14,851 nucleotides of DNA from Chitinophagaceae bacterium. Lineage in GTDB: Bacteria > Bacteroidota > Bacteroidia > Chitinophagales > Chitinophagaceae. The notes under the pieces were generated by a model. It was not told the DNA's origin, searched no databases, and saw only the letters and a program-made list of their open reading frames with translations. Below, one piece after another: positions 1 through 7,610 of this stretch. The position numbers and the translations under genes were made by a program. Where the stretch lies: assembly GCA_016720585.1 (NCBI GenBank), contig JADKKH010000013.1:1-14851 (forward strand), given 5' to 3'. Position 1 is the stretch's first letter; every line of letters begins with the position of its first letter.

Positions 1-1234
1 ATGCAACTGACCCCTATGATGGGGTTACGCGAATCAAGGGAATTGAAACAACTCGTCAAAACATTTCATGAAAATGGATTACGCGTTGTGATGCATGTGG
101 TGTATAATCATACGGCTTTAACTGAAACGTCTAAGTTCAACCAATTGGTTCCCGGTTATTATCATCGCCAGACCGCAGATGGAAAATTTCAAATGCCTCG
201 GCCTGTGGCAACGAAACCGTGAGTGAACGACCATGTTCCGGAATTGGTGCTGGAATCAATGAGCTATTGGGTAACGGAATATCATGTGGATGGTTTCCGG
301 GTGACCTGATGGGGTGTATGATATTGCAACGATGACACCTTATTTCAAAAGAACTGCATAAAACAAAACCGATATTATTATCTACTGGCGAAGGATGGAC
401 CCAGCCGGATCGTCGCCCTTACCGGATTCTCTGCGCGCCATCAAAAGTAGTTTTCACAAACTGGATCGTATGGCCGTTTTTAGTCGGGATGATCTGCGGG
501 ATTGTATAAAAGTGGATGTTGAAAAAGAGGACCAAAGGCTTGTCAGTGCTAAACCGGGAATGGAAGAAAGCATTAAGTTGGCATAGTGGCAAGTTGTAAT
601 CATCCGCAGGTGGATTACGGAATGTTAACCACCCAAAGCTCCCTATATATGGCGCCTACTAAACGATCGTTACTGTGAATGTCATGATAACCATGTGTTG
701 TAGGGATAAACTGGCCCTTTCTGCAAAAGATGCCTTCGAGGAGGAAAGAATACAAATGCACAAACTCGCCTTGTCCATCGTGCCACTCTTGCAGGGTATT
801 TCTCTTCTCCATGCAGGCACGGAATTTTTACTAACCAAGAAGGGCGTGGAGACTGCTAGTTGGCCGGACAGTATCAATACTGCCATAGACTGGAGCCCGA
901 AAACAAAAAACAAGGAAATTTTTGAGTATGTAAAAGCGTTGATTAAATTACGGAAAGAACACCCCCGCTTTCCGGATGACTTCTGCGAAACAGATTTATC
1001 CGGCAACCATTTCTGGAACACAAAGCAGGAGGGTGTGATAGCCTATAGCCTTAACGGTTACTGACTAAAATCGCTGAGAAAAAATATTAAATTTTTTTCA
1101 TTGGTTCTTCTGTAACACCTTGATAACATTTCCTGAAAGACCCTGGAAATCTTTTTTTAATCCGGATCTTCTTTTTGTCAAGCAACACCGGTTCTATAAG
1201 GTTAGCTCCATTCAGTTTACCATTCTATCAATAA
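1..1234 (+). CDS. pulA: Type I pullulanase (GH13 debranching enzyme), 3' part, multiple frameshifts
   Basis: Hydrolyses alpha-1,6 branches of pullulan, starch or glycogen. The 5' end lies outside the window. Read across shifting frames, the four GH13 regions appear in order: region I VVYNHT (about 85-114), region II DGFRV then DLMG (285-312), region III GEGW with the acid/base Glu (387-398), and region IV HDNH (683-694). Pullulanase-type segments such as SSPLPDSLRAIKS, KLDRMAVFS and GISLLHAGTEFL lie between them. The reading continues through IAYSLNGY (1064) into a recognisable C-terminal beta-domain, with a likely TAA at 1232-1234. More than ten single-base indels break the frame, for example near 40, 190, 231, 300, 312, 385, 590 and 660. 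They sit mainly in short homopolymers, so sequencing error is likelier than decay. The residue before VVYNHT is His where the family normally has Asp. The family call is firm; exact specificity is inferred. Confidence 0.85.
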
Positions 1235-1242
1235 AAGGTATT

Positions 1243-2162
1243 ATGAAAAAATACTTTTATTTATTCTTCATGTATTCTCTGTACCGCTATGGGCTTGACA
1301 GGGGGGATGAATTCCTGGTATATACAGTTAATGGTCATGTAACAGCTTTGTATAGTAGCCTGCATCGGCCGTAAAAATCGGCAAAATATTAAAACCAGGC
1401 ACTACAATTACTAGAAGCAAGGGGGCCAGGATGACGATGGTTTGTAAACAGGAAACCGTTGCCTGTTACGAAAGAAGAAGTTTCCCGATCAATAACTGGA
1501 AGAATTCACCGTAAAATGAACGGCAACTCTATGACATCAAATTATTTCAAATATATCTGGAATGAATTTTATACCCGGAGCGACGAATACAGGCTGAGCA
1601 AAAAAAGGAAGGATGTTTATGCGGTAACAAGGAGTCCGGCACCACGCGATTGAATTCCGCCCGAACCGGGTAAAATTGAGTTGCTCTTGGGCTGGATACC
1701 TTGAATTATGCATCGGGTAATTTTCTTTTATCCTGGGTGTCGTATATAATTATTCCGGCAAATACCTTTTTACACTTTTCAATACAAGCACCGGCAGGGC
1801 TCTATAAAAGACAGTTTGCACCGGAGAGTTTTATTACGATTGATAAATTTGTAAAGCTCTTGGAACCAGACTTTTGGTATGCCTGGACTATCACTGCACA
1901 AAGGAGGAATAATTAAAAGAAGGATACTAAACTTTGTTGCGGCAGAGACCGTAGAAAAATATATTGCTGCTCTGCAAAGGGCTGTGGATGTGCCGGAAGA
2001 TTCTGCGGCACAATTTTTCGTATTGGTTATATGCTGGAGCAGGGGCATTATCTGGCAGAGGCATTTATCTATTATAAAAAAGCTGCTGACGCCGACCCCG
2101 AAATTCAACTATACAATGATAAAATGCTGCGATTTAAAAGTGAGTTCTGGATTAATGATTAA
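1243..2162 (+). CDS. Secreted hypothetical protein with C-terminal helical/TPR-like segment, frameshifted
   Basis: No named function recognised. It starts at ATG 1243, 8 nt after the pullulanase stop, with AAAGG just upstream. The N-terminus MKKYFYLFF is a signal-peptide-like hydrophobic stretch, followed by GDEFLVYTVNGHVTAL. In the next frames I read KIGKILKPGTTI (about 1375-1410), NSMTSNYFKYIWNEFYTRSD (about 1520-1580), a beta-rich middle with PESFITIDKFVKLLEPD and WYAWTIT (about 1820-1900), and a helical C-terminus with AVDVPEDSAAQFF, RIGYMLEQGHYLAEAF and YYKKAADADPEIQLYND. The last part resembles one or two TPR-type helices and ends in TAA at 2160-2162. Joined, it would be about 306 residues. 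Several frame breaks (near 1290, 1375, 1430, 1650, 1905, 2017) look like single-base indels. The layout resembles uncharacterised Bacteroidota proteins with an envelope-stress or FecR-like N-terminus, but that is impression only. Confidence 0.6.
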
Positions 2163-2384
2163 AATTTTTTTGAATCAGCATTACTGCCATGAGCTATGCA
2201 AATAATTACAGGATTTACAATTTAACTGTAACAAGTGTTTGTACCGAATGATGAGTGACAGGATTAAAATCATAAAGTGCTGGTAAATTCAATAAGCATA
2301 AAAAATAAAAACGATTATCAGGCAAACATTGACTATCTTACGGGTCCAACATCGTAATTTTTATTTCTCCCACCATTTCTTTTA
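2163..2384. other. Intergenic spacer with AT-rich, repeat-like text
   Basis: No gene is seen here. On the minus strand the region reads as short AATCCTGT-type phrases (around 2211-2220 and 2261-2270), the sort of low-complexity text often seen between Bacteroidota genes. No convincing promoter box or terminator could be assigned. Confidence 0.4.
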
Positions 2385-3153
2385 ATGTTAATAATACTTG
2401 TGTTCTTTTTGTGTCACTGGTACCTGGCGATCTTTTCTCAGACATTTCTCCAACACCGTTACGCATCTCATGCTGCCTTCAGCATGAGCAATTTTGGAAC
2501 GTTTTTTTACCTGGTGGCTTATATCGGCCAGGGTTCCTCGTATGTAAGCCCGAGAGTGTATGCCATCATGCACCGGATGCACCATGCTTATACGGATACC
2601 GAAAAGACCCCATTCACCCAAATATGACGACAACCTCTGGATCGTGATGTGGCGCAGCCGCATTTTCACGTCCGGTGTATTTAATAATAAAATCGTAATT
2701 GAAGAACGATTTTTAAAGAATCTGCCTGACTGGCCGGCGCTGGACCGTATTGCTCATAACTGGTTGTCCAGGGGTAGGGTGGATTGCTTTCTATGTTACT
2801 TTATATCCTTTTGCCCCATCTGCCTGGTGGTATTTACTGATACCGGTTCATATTGTAATGCTGCCCTTGCATGGTGCAGTTATCAACTGGTTTGCACATA
2901 AATATGGTACTGTGAATTTTAAAATGGATAACACCTCCGCAATTTATATCCCATGGATTTGTTTTTAATGGGAGAAGCGTATCATAACAATCACCACAAA
3001 ACACCCTCCGCTATCAATTTTGGCAAACGGTGGTATGAATTTGATCCAACGTACCCGGTCATTCTTTTCCTGAATTGGGCAAAAGTGATCAAGGTGAACA
3101 AACTAAATAAGAGCAGCAATGTAGAGTTGAGTAAATCGTTTGAAATAGTTTAA
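2385..3153 (+). CDS. Acyl-CoA (fatty acid) desaturase, membrane di-iron type, frameshifted
   Basis: Integral membrane desaturase that would insert a cis double bond into acyl chains using a di-iron centre. All three histidine boxes are visible: HRYASH near residue 24 (HX4H), HRMHH near residue 61 (HX2HH) and HNNHH near the C-terminus (about 2984-2998). Hydrophobic segments lie between them, including FYVTLYPFAPSAWWYLLIPV, and the desaturase signature INWFAHKYG follows. The start at ATG 2385 (MLIILVFFLCHWY) gives the normal length of about 255 residues. Three single-base breaks were found: a lost C in the C-run near 2611, an extra G near 2772, and a lost base near 2940. Restoring them gives one continuous protein to TAA 3151-3153. 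The gene stands alone between a spacer and a terminator. Which bond is desaturated (delta-9 is usual) is inferred. Confidence 0.87.
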
Positions 3154-3159
3154 TCAATC

Positions 3160-3192
3160 ACCACAAAGCAGTATCCTTTGTGGTTTTTTTTT
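3160..3192 (+). terminator. Rho-independent terminator after the desaturase gene
   Basis: A perfect 9-bp stem, ACCACAAAG (3160-3168) with CTTTGTGGT (3176-3184), closes a 7-nt loop and runs straight into a T-run to 3192. It begins 6 nt after the desaturase stop. The minus-strand DUF6629 gene ends at 3225, so the hairpin could also serve the opposite strand (its A-run becomes part of the stem flank), though the T-run favours the plus strand. Confidence 0.85.
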
Positions 3193-3224
3193 ATATATTC
3201 TTTGCGGTCTTTGTGTGAAATGTA

Positions 3225-3922
3225 TTATACTGTTCCCTCCTTTCGTAAATCCATAATAATCCAAAGTACAACAAAGCTTAATAGGGCAGCAAAGAAACAC
3301 CAGACTGAAATTACAAACCCGTTATAGAAATTTATAGCAAACAGGTAAGAGACAAGAAATACAATTCCCAGCCATTTCATTTTTTTAATACCGGAGATAA
3401 ACGGGGTAATGATGGTTGCCGCAATATAAAGGGCACTGAAAGCAACTATCAGATTTTTACAAATTGCGGAATCGAAAATTCATAATGCAGATGATGACGA
3501 AGCAAGAGGTAGCAGAACCGGGGCAGTTAAAACAGAATGGAGTTACTACCTCAACCGGATAACTAAAGAGAATTATGCATACACCAATAGCAACCAGGGC
3601 ACCCACCCAGACAAATCCTTTATTAACCTTTTTCGTTTCTGATCTTTTTCCAGCAACCAAATTGTAAATGGAATCCAGAATGGCCAGACAACCATGGCAA
3701 AGACAAGAAATGTATACGTAAGAAAAGGGCGGCATGATGCAAGGCCCGGATCTTTTAAAGAAAGCCAGAGAAGCCCCCTTCTGTCAATTGTTGTACAGCA
3801 AAAACTAAGGGGATGCTCCCAAATACCCGTTGAGGTTTAGATTTGGCTTTTGCAACAGCTAGGATACCAATTGCACCCAGCACTGCACTGGCCCCGAAAC
3901 TTGCTGTGGCGGAGAAACACAT
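3225..3922 (-). CDS. DUF6629 family integral membrane protein, frameshifted
   Basis: Function unknown; a multi-pass membrane protein family common in Bacteroidota. On the minus strand it starts at ATG 3922 with the family's typical opening MCFSATASFGASAVLGAIGI, then PQRVFGSIPLVFAVQQLTEG, the tryptophan-rich helix FAMVVWPFWIPFTIWLLEKD, a helix WVGALVAIGVCIILFSYPVE, and at the C-terminus MKWLGIVFLVSYLFAINFY and VISVWCFFAALLSFVVLWII, ending LRKEGTV-stop at 3225-3227. About 232 residues when joined, a normal length. At least four frame breaks occur (around 3470, 3530, 3640 and 3760), again small indels. The gene is divergent from prfB with a 223-bp gap. The MCFS start fixes the initiation codon well. 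Confidence 0.78.
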
Positions 3923-4082
3923 TTAGATAGTTTTTAAGCAGGTAAGTTAGGGGATGTTTTTGAATAGTATGGGCATTGCTCAATAGCTAACCTGCCTGTC
4001 AACATAAAAAACTGATGATAATAGTAGCACCTTAGCCTGATTCAGAAATACAAATTTTTTTTCAGGGAACAGAACGTTATAT

Positions 4083-4145
4083 AACTCTCATACCCCAACT
4101 ATAAACTACAAACCATAAACCGCAAACTTCTCTTACCTTTGCACC
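4083..4145 (+). repeat. Heptamer-periodic tract upstream of prfB
   Basis: From 4097 five consecutive 7-mers all begin AAC: AACTATA, AACTACA, AACCATA, AACCGCA and AACTTCT (to 4131). Two further heptads continue the phase (CTTACCT, TTGCACC) to the ATG at 4146, which lies exactly 49 nt (7x7) from 4097. AACTCTC at 4083-4089 is an upstream in-phase copy, with a degenerate heptad between. The strand is C- and A-rich and almost free of G. The tract overlaps the promoter-like box at 4134-4141. Similar tracts precede pyrB, coaD and pyrE. Confidence 0.75.
4134..4141 (+). promoter_or_regulatory. Bacteroidota -7 promoter box (TACCTTTG) for prfB
   Basis: TACCTTTG matches the TAnnTTTG consensus of the Bacteroidota primary sigma factor. 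It ends 4 nt before the prfB ATG, so transcription would start at or within a few bases of the start codon (a leaderless or near-leaderless mRNA). No clear -33 TTG element is seen; that zone holds the heptamer tract. The identical box with the same 4-nt gap precedes pyrE. Confidence 0.55.
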
Positions 4146-5240
4146 ATGACAATCGAAAAATTGAATGATATGCGGTCCCGCATTGCCGGGGTAAGGAGGT
4201 TTCTTTGACGTCGAAAACCGACGATATAAAATTGAAGAAGACAAGCAGCTTTCGTTAAGTCCCGGTTTCTGGGATGACAACAAAAGGGCTACCGAAATTC
4301 TCAAAAACACCAAGGTAAATGAGTATTGGGTGAAACTCTGCGAGACGGCCGAAACGTCTGTAGAGGATTTTGCCGTGCTCTTTGAGTTCTGGAAAGGGGC
4401 GATGCCACCGAAGAAGAAACCAAAGAGGCCTATGATAAAGCTATTAGCCTGTTAGACGAAGCCGAGTTTAAAGCCACGCTGAATGAACCGGAGGATGAAC
4501 TGCCGGCTGTGTTGCAGATTAACAGTGGCGCCGGTGGTACAGAGAGCCAGGACTGGGCCGAAATGCTGGCCCGCATGTACCGTATGTATGGCGAAAAACA
4601 GGGCTGGAAAGTAACTGAATTGGATTGGCAATGGGGTGATGGTGCCGGTATTAAAACAGCTACCTTAGAATTTGATGGTCCATTTGCGTATGGGTTTTTG
4701 AAAGCAGAGAGCGGGGTTCATCGCCTGGTTCGTATTTCGCCCTTTGATAGTAATGCCAGGAGACATACTTCTTTTGTATCAGTGTTTGTATATCCATTGG
4801 TAGATGATACGATCAAGATTGAAGTAAATCCGGCTGATGTAAAAATGGAAACATCCCGGAGTGGTGGCGCCGGCGGACAGAATGTAAACAAAGTGGAAAC
4901 AAAAGTTCAATTAACGCATATTCCAACAGGGATAGTGGTAGTATGCCAGCAGGATCGAAGCCAACTGGGTAACCGGGAGCTCGCAATGCAAATGTTGAAA
5001 AGCCGGTTGTATGAAGAAGAACTTCGTAAAAGACAGGCGATAAAGGATGCCACAAACTCCACCAAGAAGAAAATAGAATGGGGAAGCCAGATCCGGAGTT
5101 ATGTTTTCCATCCGTATAAAATGATCAAAGACCATCGTACTGATTATGAAGTTGGTAATATCGGGCCCGTGATGGATGGGGAACTGGATGGTTTTATTAA
5201 GGCGTACCTTATGAGTGAAAAGGAAAACCAGGCCCCCTAA
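4146..5240 (+). CDS. prfB: Peptide chain release factor 2, programmed +1 frameshift
   Basis: Releases the finished peptide at UGA and UAA stop codons. ATG 4146 opens a 20-codon zero frame (MTIEKLNDMRSRIAGVRRFL) ending at UGA 4206-4208 inside the classic recoding site. The +1 frame continues DVENRRYKIEED. The RF2 stop-recognition tripeptide SPF is in VRISPFDSNARRHTSF (codons 4737-4745), and the catalytic GGQ is in RSGGAGGQNVNKVE (4872-4880). The end is TAA 5238-5240. Total length of about 365 residues is standard for RF2. A second, non-programmed break lies in the G-run at 4396-4399, where one base is missing (FEFWK then GDATEEETKEAYDK). As RF2 is essential, this second break is almost surely a sequence error. 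The gene is preceded by a TACCTTTG box and followed by a short hairpin. Confidence 0.95.
4193..4209 (+). promoter_or_regulatory. prfB programmed +1 ribosomal frameshift site
   Basis: An internal Shine-Dalgarno AGGAGG (4194-4199), a 3-nt spacer TTT, then CTT TGA C (4203-4209). This is the canonical RF2 autoregulatory layout, with the same SD-to-CTT spacing as in E. coli. The in-frame TGA is the codon RF2 itself reads; low RF2 lets the ribosome slip from CTT to TTT and continue in the +1 frame. Confidence 0.95.
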
Positions 5241-5241
5241 A

Positions 5242-5263
5242 TCCCCGCAAGGGGGACTTTTTA
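5242..5263 (+). terminator. Possible weak terminator after prfB
   Basis: TCCCC-GCAA-GGGGG: a short GC stem with a GNRA loop starting 2 nt after the prfB stop, followed by ACTTTTTA. The stem is only 4-5 bp, so efficiency is uncertain, but position and composition fit an intrinsic terminator. Confidence 0.5.
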
Positions 5264-5288
5264 GACCCTGATAAATTGAGCTTACTTT

Positions 5289-5296
5289 TATATTTG
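5289..5296 (+). promoter_or_regulatory. -7 promoter box (TATATTTG) for pruA
   Basis: TATATTTG matches TAnnTTTG and ends 22 nt before the pruA ATG, giving an inferred 5' leader of roughly 15-20 nt. No well-spaced -33 element was identified. Confidence 0.5.
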
Positions 5297-5318
5297 TAAC
5301 AACTTAATATATTTTTAT

Positions 5319-6949
5319 ATGTCAATTGGAACTTTTTCTTATCCCATGCCCGTTAACGAACCCGTGATGAGCTATGCTCCCGGTTCAACAGAAAAGAAAA
5401 GATTAAAAGAAGTATTGGCAGAATTAAAAAGCAGTGAGATCGATGTGCCGATGTATATCGGCAGTAAAGAAGTGAGAACAGGTAAAAAAATAGCCCTGCA
5501 TCCGCCGCATGAGACAAAGCATACACTCGGTTATTTCCATGCAGGTGAACAAAAACATGTGGAGCAGGCTATTGAAGCTGCTCTGGCAGCTAAAGAAAGC
5601 TGGGCTAATACAAATTGGGAAAACCGGGCAGGAATATTTTTAAAAGCTGCTGACCTATTGGCTACAAAGTACCGACCTTATATTAATGGTACCACCATGC
5701 TGGGGCAAAGCAAGAATGCATTCCAGGCAGAGATTGATGCTGCCTGTGAGTTGATTGATTTTTTGCGATTCAATGTTCATTTTCTTTCTGAAATTTATAA
5801 GCAACAACCAGTCAGCAGTCCCGGTATGCATAACCGGATGGAATATCGCCCGCTGGAAGGGTTTGTTTTAGCTATAACACCTTTCAACTTTACCGCTATC
5901 GGTGGCAATCTGCCAACATCTGCTGCCATGTGTGGTAATGTGGTGGTATGGAAATGTGCCAATACCCAGGTTTATTCAGCACAAATGACCATGCGGATAT
6001 TAAAAGAAGCCGGGTTGCCGGATGGCGTTATCAATTTAATTTATGTGGATGGCCCAACGATTGGTAAGGTATGTTTCAATCACCGGGATTTTGCAGGCGT
6101 ACATTTTACAGGTTCTACAGGAGTGTTCAATAATATGTGGGAGACGATTGGCAGGAATATGGCTAATTATAAATCCTATCCGAGAATAGTAGGGGAGACA
6201 GGTGGTAAGGATTTTGTTATTGCGCATAAAACGGCTGACCCGGATGTAGTGGTGACAGCGTTATTAAGAGGCGCCTTTGAATTCCAGGGGCAAAAATGTT
6301 CGGCCGCTTCAAGGGCTTATATCCCTTCCAATATGGCTGAAGAAGTAAAGAAAAAACTGATTGCCGGAGTGAAAAGTTTTTCCATGGGCAGCCCCGAAGA
6401 TTTTACCAATTTTATCAATGCCGTGATTGATGAAAAAAGTTTTGAAAGCATCAAGCGCTATATTGATAATGCTAAAAAAGATGAGAAAGCAGAAATTTGG
6501 GTAGGCGGGAAGTGTGATAAAAAAGAAGGTTATTTTATTCAGCCTACTATTATTGAGGCCAAGAGTCCGAAATATGTGACCATGTGCGAAGAGATTTTCG
6601 GCCCTGTTCTCACGGTTTATATTTACCCGGCCAGTAGTTTTGAAAGAACACTGGAATTGCTGGATAATACTTCCCTTATGCTTTAACGGGAGCCGTAATA
6701 GCAAAAGACAGGACTGCAGTGGAATTGGCAACAAGTAAGTTGAGAAACGCAGCCGGTAATTTTTATATCAATGATAAACCCACGGGTGCCGTGGTGGGTC
6801 AGCAACCATTTGGCGGGGCAAGAGGTAGTGGAACGAATGATAAAGCCGGAAGCATTTTAAATTTATACCGTTGGTTAAGTGCCAGAACCATTAAGGAGAC
6901 TTTTAATCCGCCAACAGATTACAAATATCCTTTTATGCAGGAAAAATAG
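5319..6949 (+). CDS. pruA: L-glutamate gamma-semialdehyde (1-pyrroline-5-carboxylate) dehydrogenase, one frameshift
   Basis: Second step of proline breakdown: oxidises glutamate-gamma-semialdehyde to glutamate with NAD+. It belongs to the aldehyde dehydrogenase superfamily. It has the ALDH Rossmann landmarks ITPFNFTAIGGNLPTSAAMC and HFTGSTGVF, the general-base Glu near residue 293 (VGETGGKDFVIAH), the nucleophilic Cys near residue 327 (FQGQKCSAASRAYIP), and EEIFGPVLTVYIYP. The first frame stops at 6686 after LLDNTSLML. A single lost base near 6676 restores YALTGAVIAKDRTAVELATS and the C-terminal signature INDKPTGAVVGQQPFGGARG to TAA 6947-6949. Joined length is about 543 residues, the usual size of the stand-alone enzyme. 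No proline dehydrogenase gene is adjacent. Transcribed from its own likely promoter. Confidence 0.93.
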
Positions 6950-6995
6950 AAACCGGAAAATTTAAGAGTCAGTAATTTCAAATCAAAATAATAGT

Positions 6996-7505
6996 ATGCA
7001 GGTCTTACTTTCTTCCCAACAACTTTCTGATATGGTAGATCAATTGGCCGGGCAGTTACATAAAAGCCATAGGGATATGAACGATGTGGTGTTTGTGGGC
7101 ATTCAGCAGGGTGGCGTTGTTCTGGGAAATGAAATTGTTTCGGCAATTCAGAAAATCAACCCGGGTCAGAAAGTTCCATACGGCCAGTTGGATATTACTT
7201 TTTACCGGGATGATATCCGTAAAGAGATACTGGCACCCGATACAATGAATCTTCCATTTGCCATAGAAAATAAAACGGTAGTATTAATTGATGATGTACT
7301 CTTTACCGGCCGGACTATCAAGGCTGCCCTGGATGTATTGCTGGACTATGGCCGACCTGCCAAAGTGGAATTATGTGTATTGGTTGACCGGAAAGAACAC
7401 CGCCAGTTTCCAATCCAGGCTGATTATGTGGGTGTAACCCTTAAAACAAACCGGACAGATAAAGTAAAGCTGGTAAATAAAGAAGTGGTATTAATTACTT
7501 CATAA
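6996..7505 (+). CDS. pyrR: PyrR-type phosphoribosyltransferase (pyr regulator / uracil phosphoribosyltransferase)
   Basis: 169 residues, the usual PyrR length. PyrR proteins sense UMP/PRPP and can bind pyr mRNA; many also convert uracil to UMP. Visible landmarks are VFVGIQQGGVVLGNEI near residue 34, the YGQLDITFYRDD segment, the 13-residue PRPP loop VVLIDDVLFTGRTIKAA near residue 92, and the C-terminal LVDRKEHRQFPIQADYVGV typical of PyrR. It lies 105 nt upstream of pyrB on the same strand, the classic partner. No SD is evident before ATG 6996. Whether it regulates by RNA binding in Bacteroidota is not established from this sequence; an intergenic hairpin before pyrB is the natural candidate. 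The frame is intact. Confidence 0.85.
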   Translation: MQVLLSSQQLSDMVDQLAGQLHKSHRDMNDVVFVGIQQGGVVLGNEIVSAIQKINPGQKVPYGQLDITFYRDDIRKEILAPDTMNLPFAIENKTVVLIDDVLFTGRTIKAALDVLLDYGRPAKVELCVLVDRKEHRQFPIQADYVGVTLKTNRTDKVKLVNKEVVLITS

Positions 7506-7537
7506 TTGGTAGTACTAATCTGTGAATTTCCAGGCTT

Positions 7538-7573
7538 AAAGATTCGCCGCAGGCAAATCTTTTGTGTGTTTTT
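7538..7573 (+). terminator. Hairpin plus T-rich tract between pyrR and pyrB: possible attenuator
   Basis: AAAGATT (7538-7544) pairs with AATCTTT (7556-7562). After one C/A mismatch, GCC (7546-7548) pairs with GGC (7552-7554) around a GCA loop. A T-rich, G-interrupted tract follows (TTTGTGTG twice, at 7561 and 7571). It could terminate pyrR transcripts or attenuate pyrB. The known Bacillus PyrR-binding consensus is not visible here, so a PyrR role is inference. Confidence 0.45.
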
Positions 7574-7588
7574 GTGTGAATTCGTGGC

Positions 7589-7609
7589 AAACCTTTAACT
7601 TCGACCTTT
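7589..7609 (+). repeat. Heptamer-periodic tract upstream of pyrB
   Basis: Three phased 7-mers, AAACCTT, TAACTTC and GACCTTT, end one base before the pyrB ATG at 7611. They match the RAC-plus-pyrimidine pattern of the longer tracts before prfB and coaD. TAACTTCG (7596-7603) is one mismatch from a TAnnTTTG promoter box and would give a leader of only a few bases. Confidence 0.55.
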
Positions 7610-7610
7610 A

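Noticed and set aside
659..1021. Minus-strand frame of 120 codons
   Set aside because: It lies opposite the well-recognised pullulanase C-terminal half and has no protein-family features.
2205..2300. Short AATCCTGT-like phrases in the spacer before the desaturase
   Set aside because: Looks like common low-complexity intergenic text; copies are too degenerate here to call a repeat family from one window.
3938..3995. Imperfect inverted repeat GCAGGTAAGTTAG / CTAACCTGC upstream of DUF6629
   Set aside because: A bulge of about 4 nt interrupts it and the spacing is wide (about 35 nt); could be chance, with no linked promoter evidence.
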